Shown piece by piece: positions 33,925 to 43,746 of a stretch of DNA of 64,000 bases. Location of the stretch: assembly GCF_000775915.1 (NCBI RefSeq), contig NZ_BBLT01000003.1, forward strand, positions 310,001 to 374,000, written 5' to 3'. The translations under genes and the position numbers were made by a program. This stretch comes from Sporocytophaga myxococcoides (GTDB lineage Bacteria > Bacteroidota > Bacteroidia > Cytophagales > Cytophagaceae). The notes under the pieces were generated by a model that worked only from the letters and a program-made list of their open reading frames with translations, did no database searches and was not told the DNA's origin. Numbering within the stretch: the stretch's first letter is position 1; each line of letters opens with the position of its first letter.

Positions 33925-35988
33925 TTATTTAGCTTTTTCAAGCATGAATTCAGTTCTTCTGTTAATCGCCCTGCCTATTGCATTATCTGAGCCGTCACTG
34001 TTTTGATTAGGGGCAATTGGTTTTGTTTCTCCATAACCTTTAGCAGTAATCCTGGATGCCTCAATACCTTTTGAAATTAAATATTTAACAACATTGTCTG
34101 CTCTTTTTTGCGAAAGGTTAATATTATACTTATGTGCGCCCTGGTCATCTGTATGAGAACCTATGGTAATTTTATGTTTAGGATGAAGTTTTAAAAACGG
34201 AATTAACAATGAGTCGAGGGCAGCTTTTGCATCTTCATTAAGAGTGAACTCATCAGATCCATAAGTTACATCCTTTAAAACAAATGGTTTATCTTCGACA
34301 GGCTTTTCAGCAATGATTTCAACTTCAACTGGTCTTAGTGTAAGTTCTCTTTTGATAATATCAGAAGATGCCATTTCTCTGGTTTCAACTACAAGACTAT
34401 CTTTTTGATATCCATCCTGATCTATTCTGAAAGTATACTGGTGGTTCTTCGTTAACGGAAGAACAAATTTATTGTCTTTAAGTCTGATTGTGTCTTTTTT
34501 CTCCTGCTTGGTCTTCATATCAATAGAGGTGACTTTAAGCAGTCTGGATTTATTACGTATAGTATCCGGATCAGCAATCGCTATTTCAAGGGTACAGTTA
34601 AATGGTTTTGCTTCATTGATATGAAATGTGAAAATATCATCGCAGCAGGTTTCATGAAAGAAAGGTGTTCCTCCTGGTCTGTTAGACACTACAACTCCGT
34701 TTTTCCCTGATTTCTCAAGCATAAAATGAAGGTCATCCTGCGGTGAGTTGATAGGGAATGATAAATTCTGAGGTTTTACATAGCGACCATCTTTGTCCTT
34801 GTATGTTTTGTAAACATCAAGTCCTCCTGCCGATCCATGTCCATCTGAACTGAAGTAAAAGGTCTGAGATGGGATATGATAAAACGGTGTACATTCAGTC
34901 TCTGTGGTATTCATGATACCTCCGTTTTTAGGTTCAGCCCATTCCTGCTTTTTGGCATTGAAAGAAGTATACCAGATATCTAAACCACCTTTCCCATCTG
35001 CTCTGTCTGATACAAAGTATAGCAATTCCCTTTTTGTTGCGGTGTCATACACAACGGTAGGTTGTGTAGATGTATAACCCTCCATATTTACCGGAAATGG
35101 AAGTTCTGAAGCATCTTTCCATGCACCCTTAGCTTTCTCTCTTTCTTTAATATAAAGTTTACAGGTGACTTTACCTTTTTCGTTTTTAAAGCACTTGGAA
35201 AAATAATATTTGTCAGTATAAGGAGAATACACAAAGTTCCCCATATCAACATTCGGATCATTAAGGATATCAAATAACCCTTTGTCTTTCCATTGTCCAT
35301 TCACTTTTTCTGCTTTATGAATCTGACGCAATGGTTGCTTGTCTGGATGTTCAGATTCAACTTCGTAATATCTAAGTGAATCTTCTCTTAATGTTCCGAA
35401 AAGCATATTCATGCTGTCGAGCAGAAATGGGGAGAATTCTGTGTGAGGCTGGTTAACAGATTTACCTGCATTTTGCAGATCTGTATTTTCAGGAAAATCG
35501 CGATACACCATTCCGCTGTCGCAGCCTGCAATTTCTTTGTTAATAAGCTTGCTTAGATTTTTGTCATTTAGATCTTTTAAAATCTTCTTGAAATCCACAA
35601 GACATTTCTTAGCATCTTCATATTTCCCTTGCATTTTAAGCATAAGACCTTTATAGTATAAGGCTGTAGGGTATGAAGTTGGTGCTTTATCATAGACAAT
35701 GCCGTAAGATTCAGATGCCATTTTGTAATTTCTTGACAGTCGATATGCCTCTGCAAGTTGAAATCTTGACTCTAAGTCTTTAGGATCGTTTTTAGTAATT
35801 TCTTCGTAATAAAAAAGGGCAGTATAAACGTTGCCTGTTTCCATTGCATATTTTGCACGGTCTTTTTTCTTTTTTTGGCTAATGTCCTTGTCCACCTGAG
35901 CGAAAATGGTAAGGTGAAAAAATGCACAAAGCATCAAGGATAAAAATGTTCTGCTTATGCCGGGTCTGAAAGTATTAAAGGTAACCAT
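33925..35988 (-). CDS. OmpA family protein with TPR and PD40 propeller (T9SS/gliding-associated)
   Basis: 687 aa. A signal peptide (about 1-30, ending near 'TIFAQ') is followed by TPR-like helices (about 45-165: 'YEEITKNDPKDLESRFQLAE', 'ALYYKGLMLKMQGKYEDAKK'), a PD40 propeller (about 180-450: 'FYFSSDGHGSAGGLDVYKTY') and a CarboxypepD/beta domain. A C-terminal OmpA domain (about 575-687) binds peptidoglycan: 'IGSHTDDQGAHKYNINLSQK' with 'RADNVVKYLISKGI' and 'GRAINRRTEF'. This architecture recurs in Bacteroidota next to PorP/SprF and gliding-motility adhesins, where it anchors the surface complex to the cell wall (PorE-like). It lies 25 bases after the PorP/SprF gene in the same transcript. Confidence 0.9.
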   Translation of the reverse strand: MVTFNTFRPGISRTFLSLMLCAFFHLTIFAQVDKDISQKKKKDRAKYAMETGNVYTALFYYEEITKNDPKDLESRFQLAEAYRLSRNYKMASESYGIVYDKAPTSYPTALYYKGLMLKMQGKYEDAKKCLVDFKKILKDLNDKNLSKLINKEIAGCDSGMVYRDFPENTDLQNAGKSVNQPHTEFSPFLLDSMNMLFGTLREDSLRYYEVESEHPDKQPLRQIHKAEKVNGQWKDKGLFDILNDPNVDMGNFVYSPYTDKYYFSKCFKNEKGKVTCKLYIKEREKAKGAWKDASELPFPVNMEGYTSTQPTVVYDTATKRELLYFVSDRADGKGGLDIWYTSFNAKKQEWAEPKNGGIMNTTETECTPFYHIPSQTFYFSSDGHGSAGGLDVYKTYKDKDGRYVKPQNLSFPINSPQDDLHFMLEKSGKNGVVVSNRPGGTPFFHETCCDDIFTFHINEAKPFNCTLEIAIADPDTIRNKSRLLKVTSIDMKTKQEKKDTIRLKDNKFVLPLTKNHQYTFRIDQDGYQKDSLVVETREMASSDIIKRELTLRPVEVEIIAEKPVEDKPFVLKDVTYGSDEFTLNEDAKAALDSLLIPFLKLHPKHKITIGSHTDDQGAHKYNINLSQKRADNVVKYLISKGIEASRITAKGYGETKPIAPNQNSDGSDNAIGRAINRRTEFMLEKAK

Positions 35989-36013
35989 GAACGGTGACTT
36001 AAATAATTAATAA

Positions 36014-37003
36014 TTAATATCTATCGCAAGGAATTGTGGCTTTACCACCAAATCTTGACGGGGTAGTATAGGTCAGAGAGAACTCAAATGCGTTTTTGTT
36101 TTTGGTTTCTTTGCTTAATTCAGAAATGTTAAAGTCTGTGCTGAACCCAAATTCAAACCTTTTATACTGAAGGCCGAAAATTGCAAGGAAAGCATCACTG
36201 TTTGTTGAGCCTCTGAATCCGGCGCCCAACATCAATATTAATTCACTGTTAATTTTTTTATAGCCATTGGTTGCAATAATAAAATCAGTTGCTTTGGCAG
36301 ATCTCATGTAAAGAAAGTTTGGAACTACTGAGAACCCGTTTTTCATATAAAAAGTTAATGCTGCATTTCCTACGTGACGCATTGCAAGTCTTTCGTCATT
36401 ATTGATAAAGCCATATTTAGGACGGTTTATATGAAACGTACTGTAACCTGCACTGATTTTTTTGTTGCCGAATTTTCTGATATAGGCAATTCCTGCGTTT
36501 ACATCTGCGAAAGCTTTAGTGTTATTAGTATTTGGTTCTCCTGATTCTATTGATTTGTCAAAGTTCCCTGAATTATAATCCCATTGATCGGGAAAGGTCT
36601 GATCACTATAGTTAATGCTTCTATAAAGCCCTCCAGCCTGAAGTCCAACCCTTATAATGTTCTTTTTAATCTCGGTTGTATAACTTCCGGACAGATAAAA
36701 TCTGTTCGTATTAAGGTGGTAAGAAGATACATAGTCTTTATTTATGATTAATCCCGCCGCAAATCCTTTGTTAAATTTTGTTAGATTTTTCTCAATAGAA
36801 AAGACAGAAGTTTTGATGGCAGAATTTACTTGCGCCCATTGGCTGCGGTAGTTAATAATTGCCTTGTAATCTCCTGTATAATTTCCGGTATATGCCGGGT
36901 TTAACAATTGATTGTTTGTATAATACTGAGTAAGGTGTATATCCTGAGCAAAGCTTAATGAAACATTTGCGATTAGGATAATTATTAAAGATAAAAATCT
37001 CAT
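36014..37003 (-). CDS. PorP/SprF family type IX secretion membrane protein
   Basis: 329 aa outer-membrane protein. A signal peptide ends near 'VSLSFAQD', then the family start 'IHLTQYYTNNQLLNPAYTGN', then 'YRSQWAQVN' and 'INKDYVSSYHLN'. Long beta strands follow, ending in 'EFSLTYTTP'. PorP/SprF proteins are needed to secrete or attach T9SS type B cargo such as SprB-like adhesins. The candidate cargo, the PKD/CHU_C protein, is divergently encoded 1 kb away. It lies 26 bases downstream of the M43 protease gene and 25 upstream of the OmpA-like gene. Confidence 0.93.
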   Translation of the reverse strand: MRFLSLIIILIANVSLSFAQDIHLTQYYTNNQLLNPAYTGNYTGDYKAIINYRSQWAQVNSAIKTSVFSIEKNLTKFNKGFAAGLIINKDYVSSYHLNTNRFYLSGSYTTEIKKNIIRVGLQAGGLYRSINYSDQTFPDQWDYNSGNFDKSIESGEPNTNNTKAFADVNAGIAYIRKFGNKKISAGYSTFHINRPKYGFINNDERLAMRHVGNAALTFYMKNGFSVVPNFLYMRSAKATDFIIATNGYKKINSELILMLGAGFRGSTNSDAFLAIFGLQYKRFEFGFSTDFNISELSKETKNKNAFEFSLTYTTPSRFGGKATIPCDRY

Positions 37004-37029
37004 TATTGAAAAGTTCTAAAAGGTCTATA

Positions 37030-37857
37030 TTACCAAGGTAAAAACTCCTCCGGTCTTTGTTGAATTTGCTTATAATATTGGGCCATTCTTTCAAGCTGTC
37101 CATGCGTGAATTTAGGGCAGACACAGCTTGTATAATAGCTCATGATATTGCCAAGATCAGGAGAGTAGAACTGGTTCTTGGCGTCTCTTCCTTTATAAAT
37201 AAACTGACAAGAAGATTTGTCATAATAGCTATCAGGGGATGCTTCATTAAAAGGATCGGCTGGAGTATCACAAACTTTATCACCAGCGTCGTTGCAGTTA
37301 CTCCCATCAGCATGTTCTGTTCCATTGCCTGCAAAAGTATGCATAAGGCCAAAGTAATGACCGAATTCATGTGCTACAACTGTTAGAGTATTGCACCCTT
37401 TTTTGATAACAATATAGTCACCTGCAAAGCCGCAATATGGGGCATAGGCATTGATGAATTCTGACATAAAGTACATGTTTATTCTGCGCTCAATATTATA
37501 TTGAACAGCAACCTCATCCATATAATCGATTATGAGGTTTTGTACTGAAGGACCTATACCATTAAGTGAATCATACTGAAAGTTATCTATATAATCAGTC
37601 TGACATAAAGTAAAGGACATACCAATAGGGGCGAATAAAGTATTAACCTGATTCAGAACTGATGATATCTCAGTGGGAGTTATTCCAGCGCTGCCATCTT
37701 GTTTTCTTACAATATGAGCAACAATTAAGAACTCTTTATTTACCTTAGTGAGAGGTTTGATCGTATCACCCGATATTGACTTGGAAAACGAAGGATTAAT
37801 AAATGCTTCATTGAATCCGGCCAATAAAAATGCCAGCAGAAGAAATAATTTTTTCAC
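37030..37857 (-). CDS. Secreted M43 (pappalysin-like) zinc metalloprotease
   Basis: 275 aa. The start is GTG at 37857, placed directly before a signal peptide ('KKLFLLLAFLLAG'). The catalytic site is 'VAHEFGHYFGLMHTF' (HEXXH with a third ligand His173; His163, Glu164, His167), and the Met-turn is in 'LGNIMSYYTSC'. Both are typical of the M43 family of metzincins. Many Cys residues suggest disulfides. It has no T9SS sorting domain, so it is periplasmic or exported by another route. As first gene of the minus-strand run before PorP/SprF and OmpA, and divergent from the PKD adhesin, it may process surface proteins (inference). Confidence 0.9.
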   Translation of the reverse strand: MKKLFLLLAFLLAGFNEAFINPSFSKSISGDTIKPLTKVNKEFLIVAHIVRKQDGSAGITPTEISSVLNQVNTLFAPIGMSFTLCQTDYIDNFQYDSLNGIGPSVQNLIIDYMDEVAVQYNIERRINMYFMSEFINAYAPYCGFAGDYIVIKKGCNTLTVVAHEFGHYFGLMHTFAGNGTEHADGSNCNDAGDKVCDTPADPFNEASPDSYYDKSSCQFIYKGRDAKNQFYSPDLGNIMSYYTSCVCPKFTHGQLERMAQYYKQIQQRPEEFLPW

Positions 37858-37972
37858 TTTATTAAAAGAATTTATTTACAATATAATAAAAAAATTTACG
37901 TCAAAGTTAATTATTTTTTTACTAACTTTACAATCTCAATACAAAGTATTTTATATTTATCTTTTTTATAAA

Positions 37973-40900
37973 ATGAGAGTTTTATTTTTCTTATTACTCG
38001 CTTCAGCTCTTTCATTGAATGTATTAGCTCAAAGAGCTACAAGTCCGACAGAAGGTTGTGCTCCATTAACTGTAAGTTTTGAGGCCCCGGCAACTAGTTC
38101 CACCTATTATTGGGATATGGGTGATGGTGCTATTTCTGATAAAGAGAAGCCTTCGAACCAGTATGTAAATCCTGGTAAATATACTGCTACATTTCGTGAG
38201 TCAAAAGGTGGACCTGTTTTGGGAAGTGTTGATATAACGGTGTATCAGAAACCTGTACCTGCTTATGTTGCCGAGCCAGCTATTGGTTGTCCTTCTGCAG
38301 ATATTAAATTTAAAAATAGTATGGTTATGGATCCAGCTATAAAGGTTTCAGAATATTATTGGGTTTTTGGCGATGGGTACGGAGCATATGGTGATAGTGT
38401 AGTTCATGCTTATTCTGCAGCCGGGAACTATAAGATTTCTCTGACATTCACAACAAATTTTTCGACTTGTAATGATAATGGTATAATTGAAGATCCAATA
38501 AAAATTTACAACAGACCTCAAGCTGCATTCACAACGGATCCGGGATCTACTTTTACTTGTGAGAATGACTTGAAAGTTTCCTTTGCAAATGTCTCCGTTC
38601 TAGAGAAAGATCTTGTTTATGACTGGAACTGGGACTTTGGAAATGGTAATAAAACATCAGAAAAAGATCCATTACCTCAGGATTATACAAAAGGTCAGTA
38701 TTATTCAAGACTTAAAATGTCTTTCAAGGATGCTCCTGTATGTTCTTCCCAGGTTGATAAAGCAATATCTGTTGGTAAGCCTGTAGCAAATATTCAGACT
38801 AACAAAGACACCGTTTGTGTAATTGATCAGGTGATTTTTAGAACGACATCTGTTGGAAGTTTAGCATGGGAGATTACCGGAGGGGGGTATATGTTCATTG
38901 ACTACAAAGACAGCATTGGGGTTAATTTTCAAGATGGAGGTTGGCACAAAGTTAAATTAACTGTGCGCTCGGAAGATGGTTTGTGTTATGATACTGCAAG
39001 TGTAAATGTTTATGTTCAAAAACTTGAAGCGAAAATTCAATCTACTCCGGATTTTAACTGTTCGAACCCTTCAGTTATAACTTATAAAGTTATCTCTTCG
39101 GAAAAGAATTTGAGTTATAATTGGTCATTTGATGATCTGGTTACTTATAAAACAGCAACGGTAACCAAAACCTATAAAAGTATTTCAGATTCTTTATATT
39201 ATGGTATAAATAAATTGGAGGTGAAAGGTGTTCATCTTAAAGTGACATCTTTAATCACGGGCTGCAGTGCAGAAGATCAGACTACAGATACGATATACAT
39301 TCCTAATGCTCGTTTTGTTCCAAATAAAACTAAAGGCTGCGGTCCGTTGACTGTTGTATTTTCTGATTCAAGTAAAACATTTCCCCAAAACCCGATTGTA
39401 AGCTGGAAATGGTTGTTTGGTGACGACCAGAAAAGTTTTGTAGTCAGGACAGATTCTAATGATGTTTCATTCACTTATAATACTCCTGGAGTCTACTATG
39501 CTCGTCTGGTTGTTACAACTTTGAAGGGATGTGTAGATACGTCTTATGCTGTAAAAATTGAGGTGGGTGAAAAAGTCGCCTCTCAACTTGATTTTACCGT
39601 TACACCAAGTCAGGTTTGTCCAGGTGAAAAGGTCTCATTTTCGGTTAAAAACCCACCTAGCTATATTGATGCTTACCACTTTCAGACTGAGGATAACAGG
39701 TCATTCCATTGCTCTGATTTAAAAGATGCATCCTGGTCGTATAATAATGTGGTGGGTCCTCAGGATGTGTCTCTGAGTGTTGACTATAATGGTTGTATCT
39801 CTACTGTTAAGAAATCCAATGCAGTAACAGTTAACGGTGCTATCCCGAAAATAGATTATTTAGCTTTGTGCAACGATCCGTTAAAGTATACTTTTACCTC
39901 AAATACACTAGGGGCAGCTCAGCTTTCATGGGATTTTGGTGAGGGACCGGCAGGGACATCTGTTAAGGAGGTTTATAATTTTGCGAAATCTGGAGATTAT
40001 CAGGTGAAGTTGACAGCAACCCCATCTGATGGTTTTGGTTGTAAAGCTAAAACTGAAATTATAACAGTTACACCAAGGGTTGTGAAAGCTTTTATTTCTT
40101 ATGAAAAAGAAGGAGATTCTTTATACTGTATTTCTTCTAATCATATATTAAATGCTTCGCTTTCACAGGATGTTTATGCTTCATGCCATCGCGGTTATAC
40201 TTGGCAGTTTCCTACGATGAAAGATATGCTCCCGCGAACAACAAGTAATCCGGCAGCAAACTTTCTTTTCTCTGAAGCGGGAGAGCACAAAGTTAGGCTG
40301 ATTGTGGAAGATGTAAATGGTTGTAAGGATACGGCTACAGCTAGAATAAAAATTTATGACATGACTGTTGATGCAAAGCCGAATAAAGAAAAAATTTGCC
40401 TTCCTAACGGTGTCTCTTTTGCGGACTTATCAGTTGCTGATACTACTATTGTGGCCTGGAAGTGGAATTTTTTAAATGATACAATAGTAGATTATACAAC
40501 ATTCAGAGATTCGGTAGCGAGATATTTTAAAAAGGGTATCTCAAGTGGATCTATAGGGTATTCATTAACTCTGACGGATCAGTTAGGTTGTAAAGAAACT
40601 TATTCCAGTTCTATTCAATTATATACTCCTGTAACAACAATTCAGTTAAATCCTAGGATTTGTGTTGGTGACACAGTAGAAATAAAAGCATTTGATTTTA
40701 CAGCGGGTGGGTCGTCTCTGGATTTCTTATGGAATATGGGATTTGGTCCGGATACAACAGGAATTGCTCATAAAGTGGTTTATAAAGAATCTGGCAGGTA
40801 TCCTGTATCACTTAATTATACGGAGAAAGGATCTGGCTGCTCTGGATATAGTCTTGAATACATCAGTGTTCAATCTTATCCTAAAGCTAAATTTTCTTCG

Positions 40901-42433
40901 CTTACTATTGATACACTTGCAGTTATTTGTGCAGATATAAGCCCTGTACTGAGAGATTCATCAAAAGCTACTGATGATTATTCTCCTATTTTACGGAAAT
41001 ATTGGGAAGCTGATAACCAGCCTTCATGGGATAATAGCAAGAATCCTCCGATTCCATCATGGTCTTTTCCAAGAGGTGATCACTATATTAAATTAAAAGT
41101 TGTTACAGAGAACGGCTGTCCTGATGACACCACTGGATATTTCAGAGCGGAAAATGCTGAAGGTAATTTCATTATGTCAAAGAATACGATTTGTCTTGAT
41201 GAGGAGATCACATTTTCCCTTGTCGATACAATTGATGTTAAAAAGTGGGAATGGAACTTTGAAGGAGATACCATCAGTGATGTTGACCATGTAACCCATA
41301 AATTTACAACACACCCTGAGAACAATATATCCAAGGCCAAGCTGAAATTAACAAGTTGGAAAGGGGGCTGTTTCAGGGCATTTGAGAAAGATGTATTTGT
41401 TCATCCAGTTATAGCAAGATTTGAGCGTGAGTCAGAGCCATTGGATACAAGCATTTGTTTTAATGATGGTCCGTTCCATTTGAAAAACACTTCAATTAAT
41501 AATGATAAGTTCAAATGGAATTTTGGAGATGGTACAGCTGAAGACTCCGTAACTGCAGAGCCAGCCCACAAGTTCACGACTCCTGGTCAGTATGATGTAA
41601 CTTTAACTATTAGGAATAGTACACTGGGCTGCGTTGATACTTTGACGAAAGTAGCAGTTGTTTATCCAAATCCTAAAGTTATAGCAGAGGGAGACACTAT
41701 GTGTTTTGATTCACAAACTAAACCAAAGAGAATAGAATTAAAAGTTAAAAATGAGCATCCGGGAAGTAAATACCATTGGTCTCCTGCTGATGGCCTTAGT
41801 GATGTAAATATTGCAAATCCTATTGCGAGCCCTGATTATACAACTTTATATAAAGTTGTAGAAACAGATACTGCCAGTGGTTGTACAGACTTCACTGAAG
41901 TCACTGGACTAGTTGTACACAGAATTGACATGCAGGATTGGGATACAACGATTGTTATCGGGGATATAGCTACGCTCCCACTTTATGGAGACCCTGTATA
42001 TAAGTTTAGCTGGACTCCGGAATCTGGGTTAAGTTGTACAGATTGTTTTTATCCAAAAGCACAACCTCTGGAGGATATTACCTATAATTTGATCGTAACA
42101 GACGTTTATAGTTGTTTTATAGATCCGTATAAATTTGAAATCACTGTTAAGCCTGAAACTTTTGTAAAACTTCCATCAGCCTTTACACCTAATGGTGATA
42201 CTAAAAACGACAAAGTTTATGTTAAAGGCTGGGGTATTAAGAAATTAATTGAATATAAGGTGTTTAACAGATGGGGTCAAGAGATTTTCTCAACCGATGA
42301 TATCAACGAAGGTTGGGATGGAACATTTAAAGGTCAGAAACAGAACAGTGATGTTTACGTCTATAAGGTTAAGGTAATTACATGGAAAGAAGAGGAGAAA
42401 TACGTTGAAGGATATATTAACCTTCTTTATTAA
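37973..42433 (+). CDS. Giant PKD-repeat surface protein with gliding-motility CHU_C (T9SS type B) domain
   Basis: 1486 aa from the ATG at 37973, directly before the signal peptide 'LFFLLLASALSLNVLAQ'; the frame runs upstream to 37748 but that part overlaps the divergent protease gene. At least ten PKD-type domains follow, each with a W-x-(F/M)-G-(D/N)-G-like core: 'YYWDMGDGAISDKEKP', 'YYWVFGDGY', 'WNWDFGNGN', 'WKWLFGDDQ', 'LSWDFGEGPAGT', 'WEWNFEGDT' and 'FKWNFGDGTAEDS'. The last 85 residues are the gliding-motility-associated C-terminal domain: 'FVKLPSAFTPNGDTKNDKVY', 'YKVFNRWGQEIFST' and 'NEGWDGTFKGQ'. It is likely exported by T9SS, displayed via PorP/SprF, and used in adhesion, gliding or polymer binding. 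Confidence 0.92.
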   Translation: MRVLFFLLLASALSLNVLAQRATSPTEGCAPLTVSFEAPATSSTYYWDMGDGAISDKEKPSNQYVNPGKYTATFRESKGGPVLGSVDITVYQKPVPAYVAEPAIGCPSADIKFKNSMVMDPAIKVSEYYWVFGDGYGAYGDSVVHAYSAAGNYKISLTFTTNFSTCNDNGIIEDPIKIYNRPQAAFTTDPGSTFTCENDLKVSFANVSVLEKDLVYDWNWDFGNGNKTSEKDPLPQDYTKGQYYSRLKMSFKDAPVCSSQVDKAISVGKPVANIQTNKDTVCVIDQVIFRTTSVGSLAWEITGGGYMFIDYKDSIGVNFQDGGWHKVKLTVRSEDGLCYDTASVNVYVQKLEAKIQSTPDFNCSNPSVITYKVISSEKNLSYNWSFDDLVTYKTATVTKTYKSISDSLYYGINKLEVKGVHLKVTSLITGCSAEDQTTDTIYIPNARFVPNKTKGCGPLTVVFSDSSKTFPQNPIVSWKWLFGDDQKSFVVRTDSNDVSFTYNTPGVYYARLVVTTLKGCVDTSYAVKIEVGEKVASQLDFTVTPSQVCPGEKVSFSVKNPPSYIDAYHFQTEDNRSFHCSDLKDASWSYNNVVGPQDVSLSVDYNGCISTVKKSNAVTVNGAIPKIDYLALCNDPLKYTFTSNTLGAAQLSWDFGEGPAGTSVKEVYNFAKSGDYQVKLTATPSDGFGCKAKTEIITVTPRVVKAFISYEKEGDSLYCISSNHILNASLSQDVYASCHRGYTWQFPTMKDMLPRTTSNPAANFLFSEAGEHKVRLIVEDVNGCKDTATARIKIYDMTVDAKPNKEKICLPNGVSFADLSVADTTIVAWKWNFLNDTIVDYTTFRDSVARYFKKGISSGSIGYSLTLTDQLGCKETYSSSIQLYTPVTTIQLNPRICVGDTVEIKAFDFTAGGSSLDFLWNMGFGPDTTGIAHKVVYKESGRYPVSLNYTEKGSGCSGYSLEYISVQSYPKAKFSSLTIDTLAVICADISPVLRDSSKATDDYSPILRKYWEADNQPSWDNSKNPPIPSWSFPRGDHYIKLKVVTENGCPDDTTGYFRAENAEGNFIMSKNTICLDEEITFSLVDTIDVKKWEWNFEGDTISDVDHVTHKFTTHPENNISKAKLKLTSWKGGCFRAFEKDVFVHPVIARFERESEPLDTSICFNDGPFHLKNTSINNDKFKWNFGDGTAEDSVTAEPAHKFTTPGQYDVTLTIRNSTLGCVDTLTKVAVVYPNPKVIAEGDTMCFDSQTKPKRIELKVKNEHPGSKYHWSPADGLSDVNIANPIASPDYTTLYKVVETDTASGCTDFTEVTGLVVHRIDMQDWDTTIVIGDIATLPLYGDPVYKFSWTPESGLSCTDCFYPKAQPLEDITYNLIVTDVYSCFIDPYKFEITVKPETFVKLPSAFTPNGDTKNDKVYVKGWGIKKLIEYKVFNRWGQEIFSTDDINEGWDGTFKGQKQNSDVYVYKVKVITWKEEEKYVEGYINLLY

Positions 42434-42453
42434 AAGATTTGATTTTGTATAAA

Positions 42454-42490
42454 AAAGGGCTGTCCAGAGAGTAGGGCAGCCCTTTTTTTA
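42454..42490 (+). terminator. Intrinsic terminator after the PKD gene
   Basis: AAAGGGCTGTCC pairs with GGGCAGCCCTTT (one G:U), followed by a run of T. Confidence 0.85.
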
Positions 42491-42540
42491 ATTTTATGTG
42501 TTCGGAAAGTCTTCCCAAAATCCATAATTTTATTATTAAA

Positions 42541-42571
42541 TTGATACCGAATGATTATTTTTATAAATTTG
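42541..42571 (+). promoter_or_regulatory. Bacteroidota-type promoter (TTG / TAAATTTG)
   Basis: TTG at 42541-42543, 20 bases, then TAAATTTG at 42564-42571, a full TAnnTTTG match. Transcription would start near 42577, just ahead of the ATG at 42591. Confidence 0.65.
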
Positions 42572-42590
42572 ATTTTATAAAATTTAGAAA

Positions 42591-43511
42591 ATGGACTTGA
42601 AAAGATCCTTTATTGCACTGCTAGCATTTCTACTGATTTCTTTCTCTTCTGAAGCACAACGCAGAAGAACTATTGAATATTCGGGATTTTTTGACTCCTA
42701 TTATTTCCGGGGCCCATTAAATATCAGCATTGGAGCTGGCGTTGCAGGGTATAATGGAGATCTTTGCAAGATATTTGACTGTGGTAAAATATCACCAGCA
42801 TTTAGCATAGGAGCAAATTATAAACTTTGGCCGAGAGTGATGTTTGGTGCTGATTTTACTTATCTTAAAATTAAAGGAGAGGATAATATTTACCCGAACA
42901 GAAATTTGTCATTTAACTTTACCGGATATGAAGTAGATGTTTATGGGAGATTATATTTCATAGATGATGTCATTAGAGTGGCAAGAGACAGAACGAGAAA
43001 ACCAAAGGTGTTCAAAGCTTTTGTTTCTGCCGGAATGGGGGGGCTTGGGTTTACGTCTCGTGCTGAACAAATTAGTCCATATACCGATACAGTATTTAAA
43101 ATCAGAAGAGTTTATCCTCAATATACTGTAGTTTTTCCTGTCGGTCTTGGGTTGTCTTTTACAATAAGTCCACGTGTTACCATCATTACAGATTTTGTAT
43201 ACAGAATTACCTTCACTGATTATATTGATGATTTCAGGGCCGATAAAAATGATGGCTATGGAATGGCCATGATAAAGCTTCAATATAGCCCTACAATGCC
43301 AAGAAGACATAAGTCCAAAAAGGGACTTCCTCCTCCTGAGCAGTATGATGGACCTAAAGGGACTGAAACATGGAAGAATAGGAAGCCAGAAGAGAAGCCT
43401 ACTAATAATGATGACACTTATGAGCTTCCTCCTGAAAATCAAGAACAAAATCCTGATGAAATGAATCAGGAGGAAAACCAGGAAAATCAAGAAGAAAATT
43501 CTGGCTGGTAA
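42591..43511 (+). CDS. Outer-membrane barrel protein with acidic Gln/Glu/Asn tail
   Basis: 306 aa. A signal peptide of about 22 residues ends near 'SFSSEAQ'. Residues 30-240 form a small beta barrel: 'GPLNISIGAGVAGYNGDLCK', 'FSIGANYKLWPRVMFGADF', 'FKAFVSAGMGGLGFTSRAEQ' and 'VVFPVGLGLSFTISPRVTII', resembling DUF6089-like Bacteroidota proteins. From about 250 on the sequence turns into a low-complexity, Pro/Glu/Asn/Gln-rich acidic tail ('NPDEMNQEENQENQEEN'). Such a tail is unusual for a barrel and probably extends into the periplasm or outside. It has its own promoter and terminator. No specific function is recognised. Confidence 0.75.
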   Translation: MDLKRSFIALLAFLLISFSSEAQRRRTIEYSGFFDSYYFRGPLNISIGAGVAGYNGDLCKIFDCGKISPAFSIGANYKLWPRVMFGADFTYLKIKGEDNIYPNRNLSFNFTGYEVDVYGRLYFIDDVIRVARDRTRKPKVFKAFVSAGMGGLGFTSRAEQISPYTDTVFKIRRVYPQYTVVFPVGLGLSFTISPRVTIITDFVYRITFTDYIDDFRADKNDGYGMAMIKLQYSPTMPRRHKSKKGLPPPEQYDGPKGTETWKNRKPEEKPTNNDDTYELPPENQEQNPDEMNQEENQENQEENSGW

Positions 43512-43548
43512 ATAAAAAGGCTGTCTTTCAATAGGCAGCCTTTTTATT
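43511..43548. terminator. Strong terminator after the barrel gene
   Basis: AATAAAAAGGCTGTC and GGCAGCCTTTTTATT form a long stem with G:U pairing at its top, starting at the stop codon, followed by T's. Confidence 0.85.
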
Positions 43549-43746
43549 TTTCTATTGTTGAAATTCTCAAATGAATGATTTACAGATTATTTTTGTTACA
43601 ACCAGGGAAGTACATATTCTGTTCTTCTGCATAAAAATTGATTTTTTATCGTTTTAATGATAACTAAGGAATAATTTTTGTCCTGGTTTGAAACCCGCTT
43701 CATACTTTCCGGGTATTGGCAATTTTAATATATTATTTTGTAAGAG

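Noticed and set aside
37748-37972. Upstream extension of the PKD protein frame
   Set aside because: The extension overlaps the divergent protease gene and contains no signal peptide; the ATG at 37973 is followed directly by one.
42951-43490. 179-codon reverse ORF opposite the outer-membrane barrel gene
   Set aside because: It lies wholly antisense to a gene with signal peptide, promoter and terminator; its sequence is a hydrophobic Ile/Phe/Leu-rich string with no domain, as expected from the complement of an acidic coding region.
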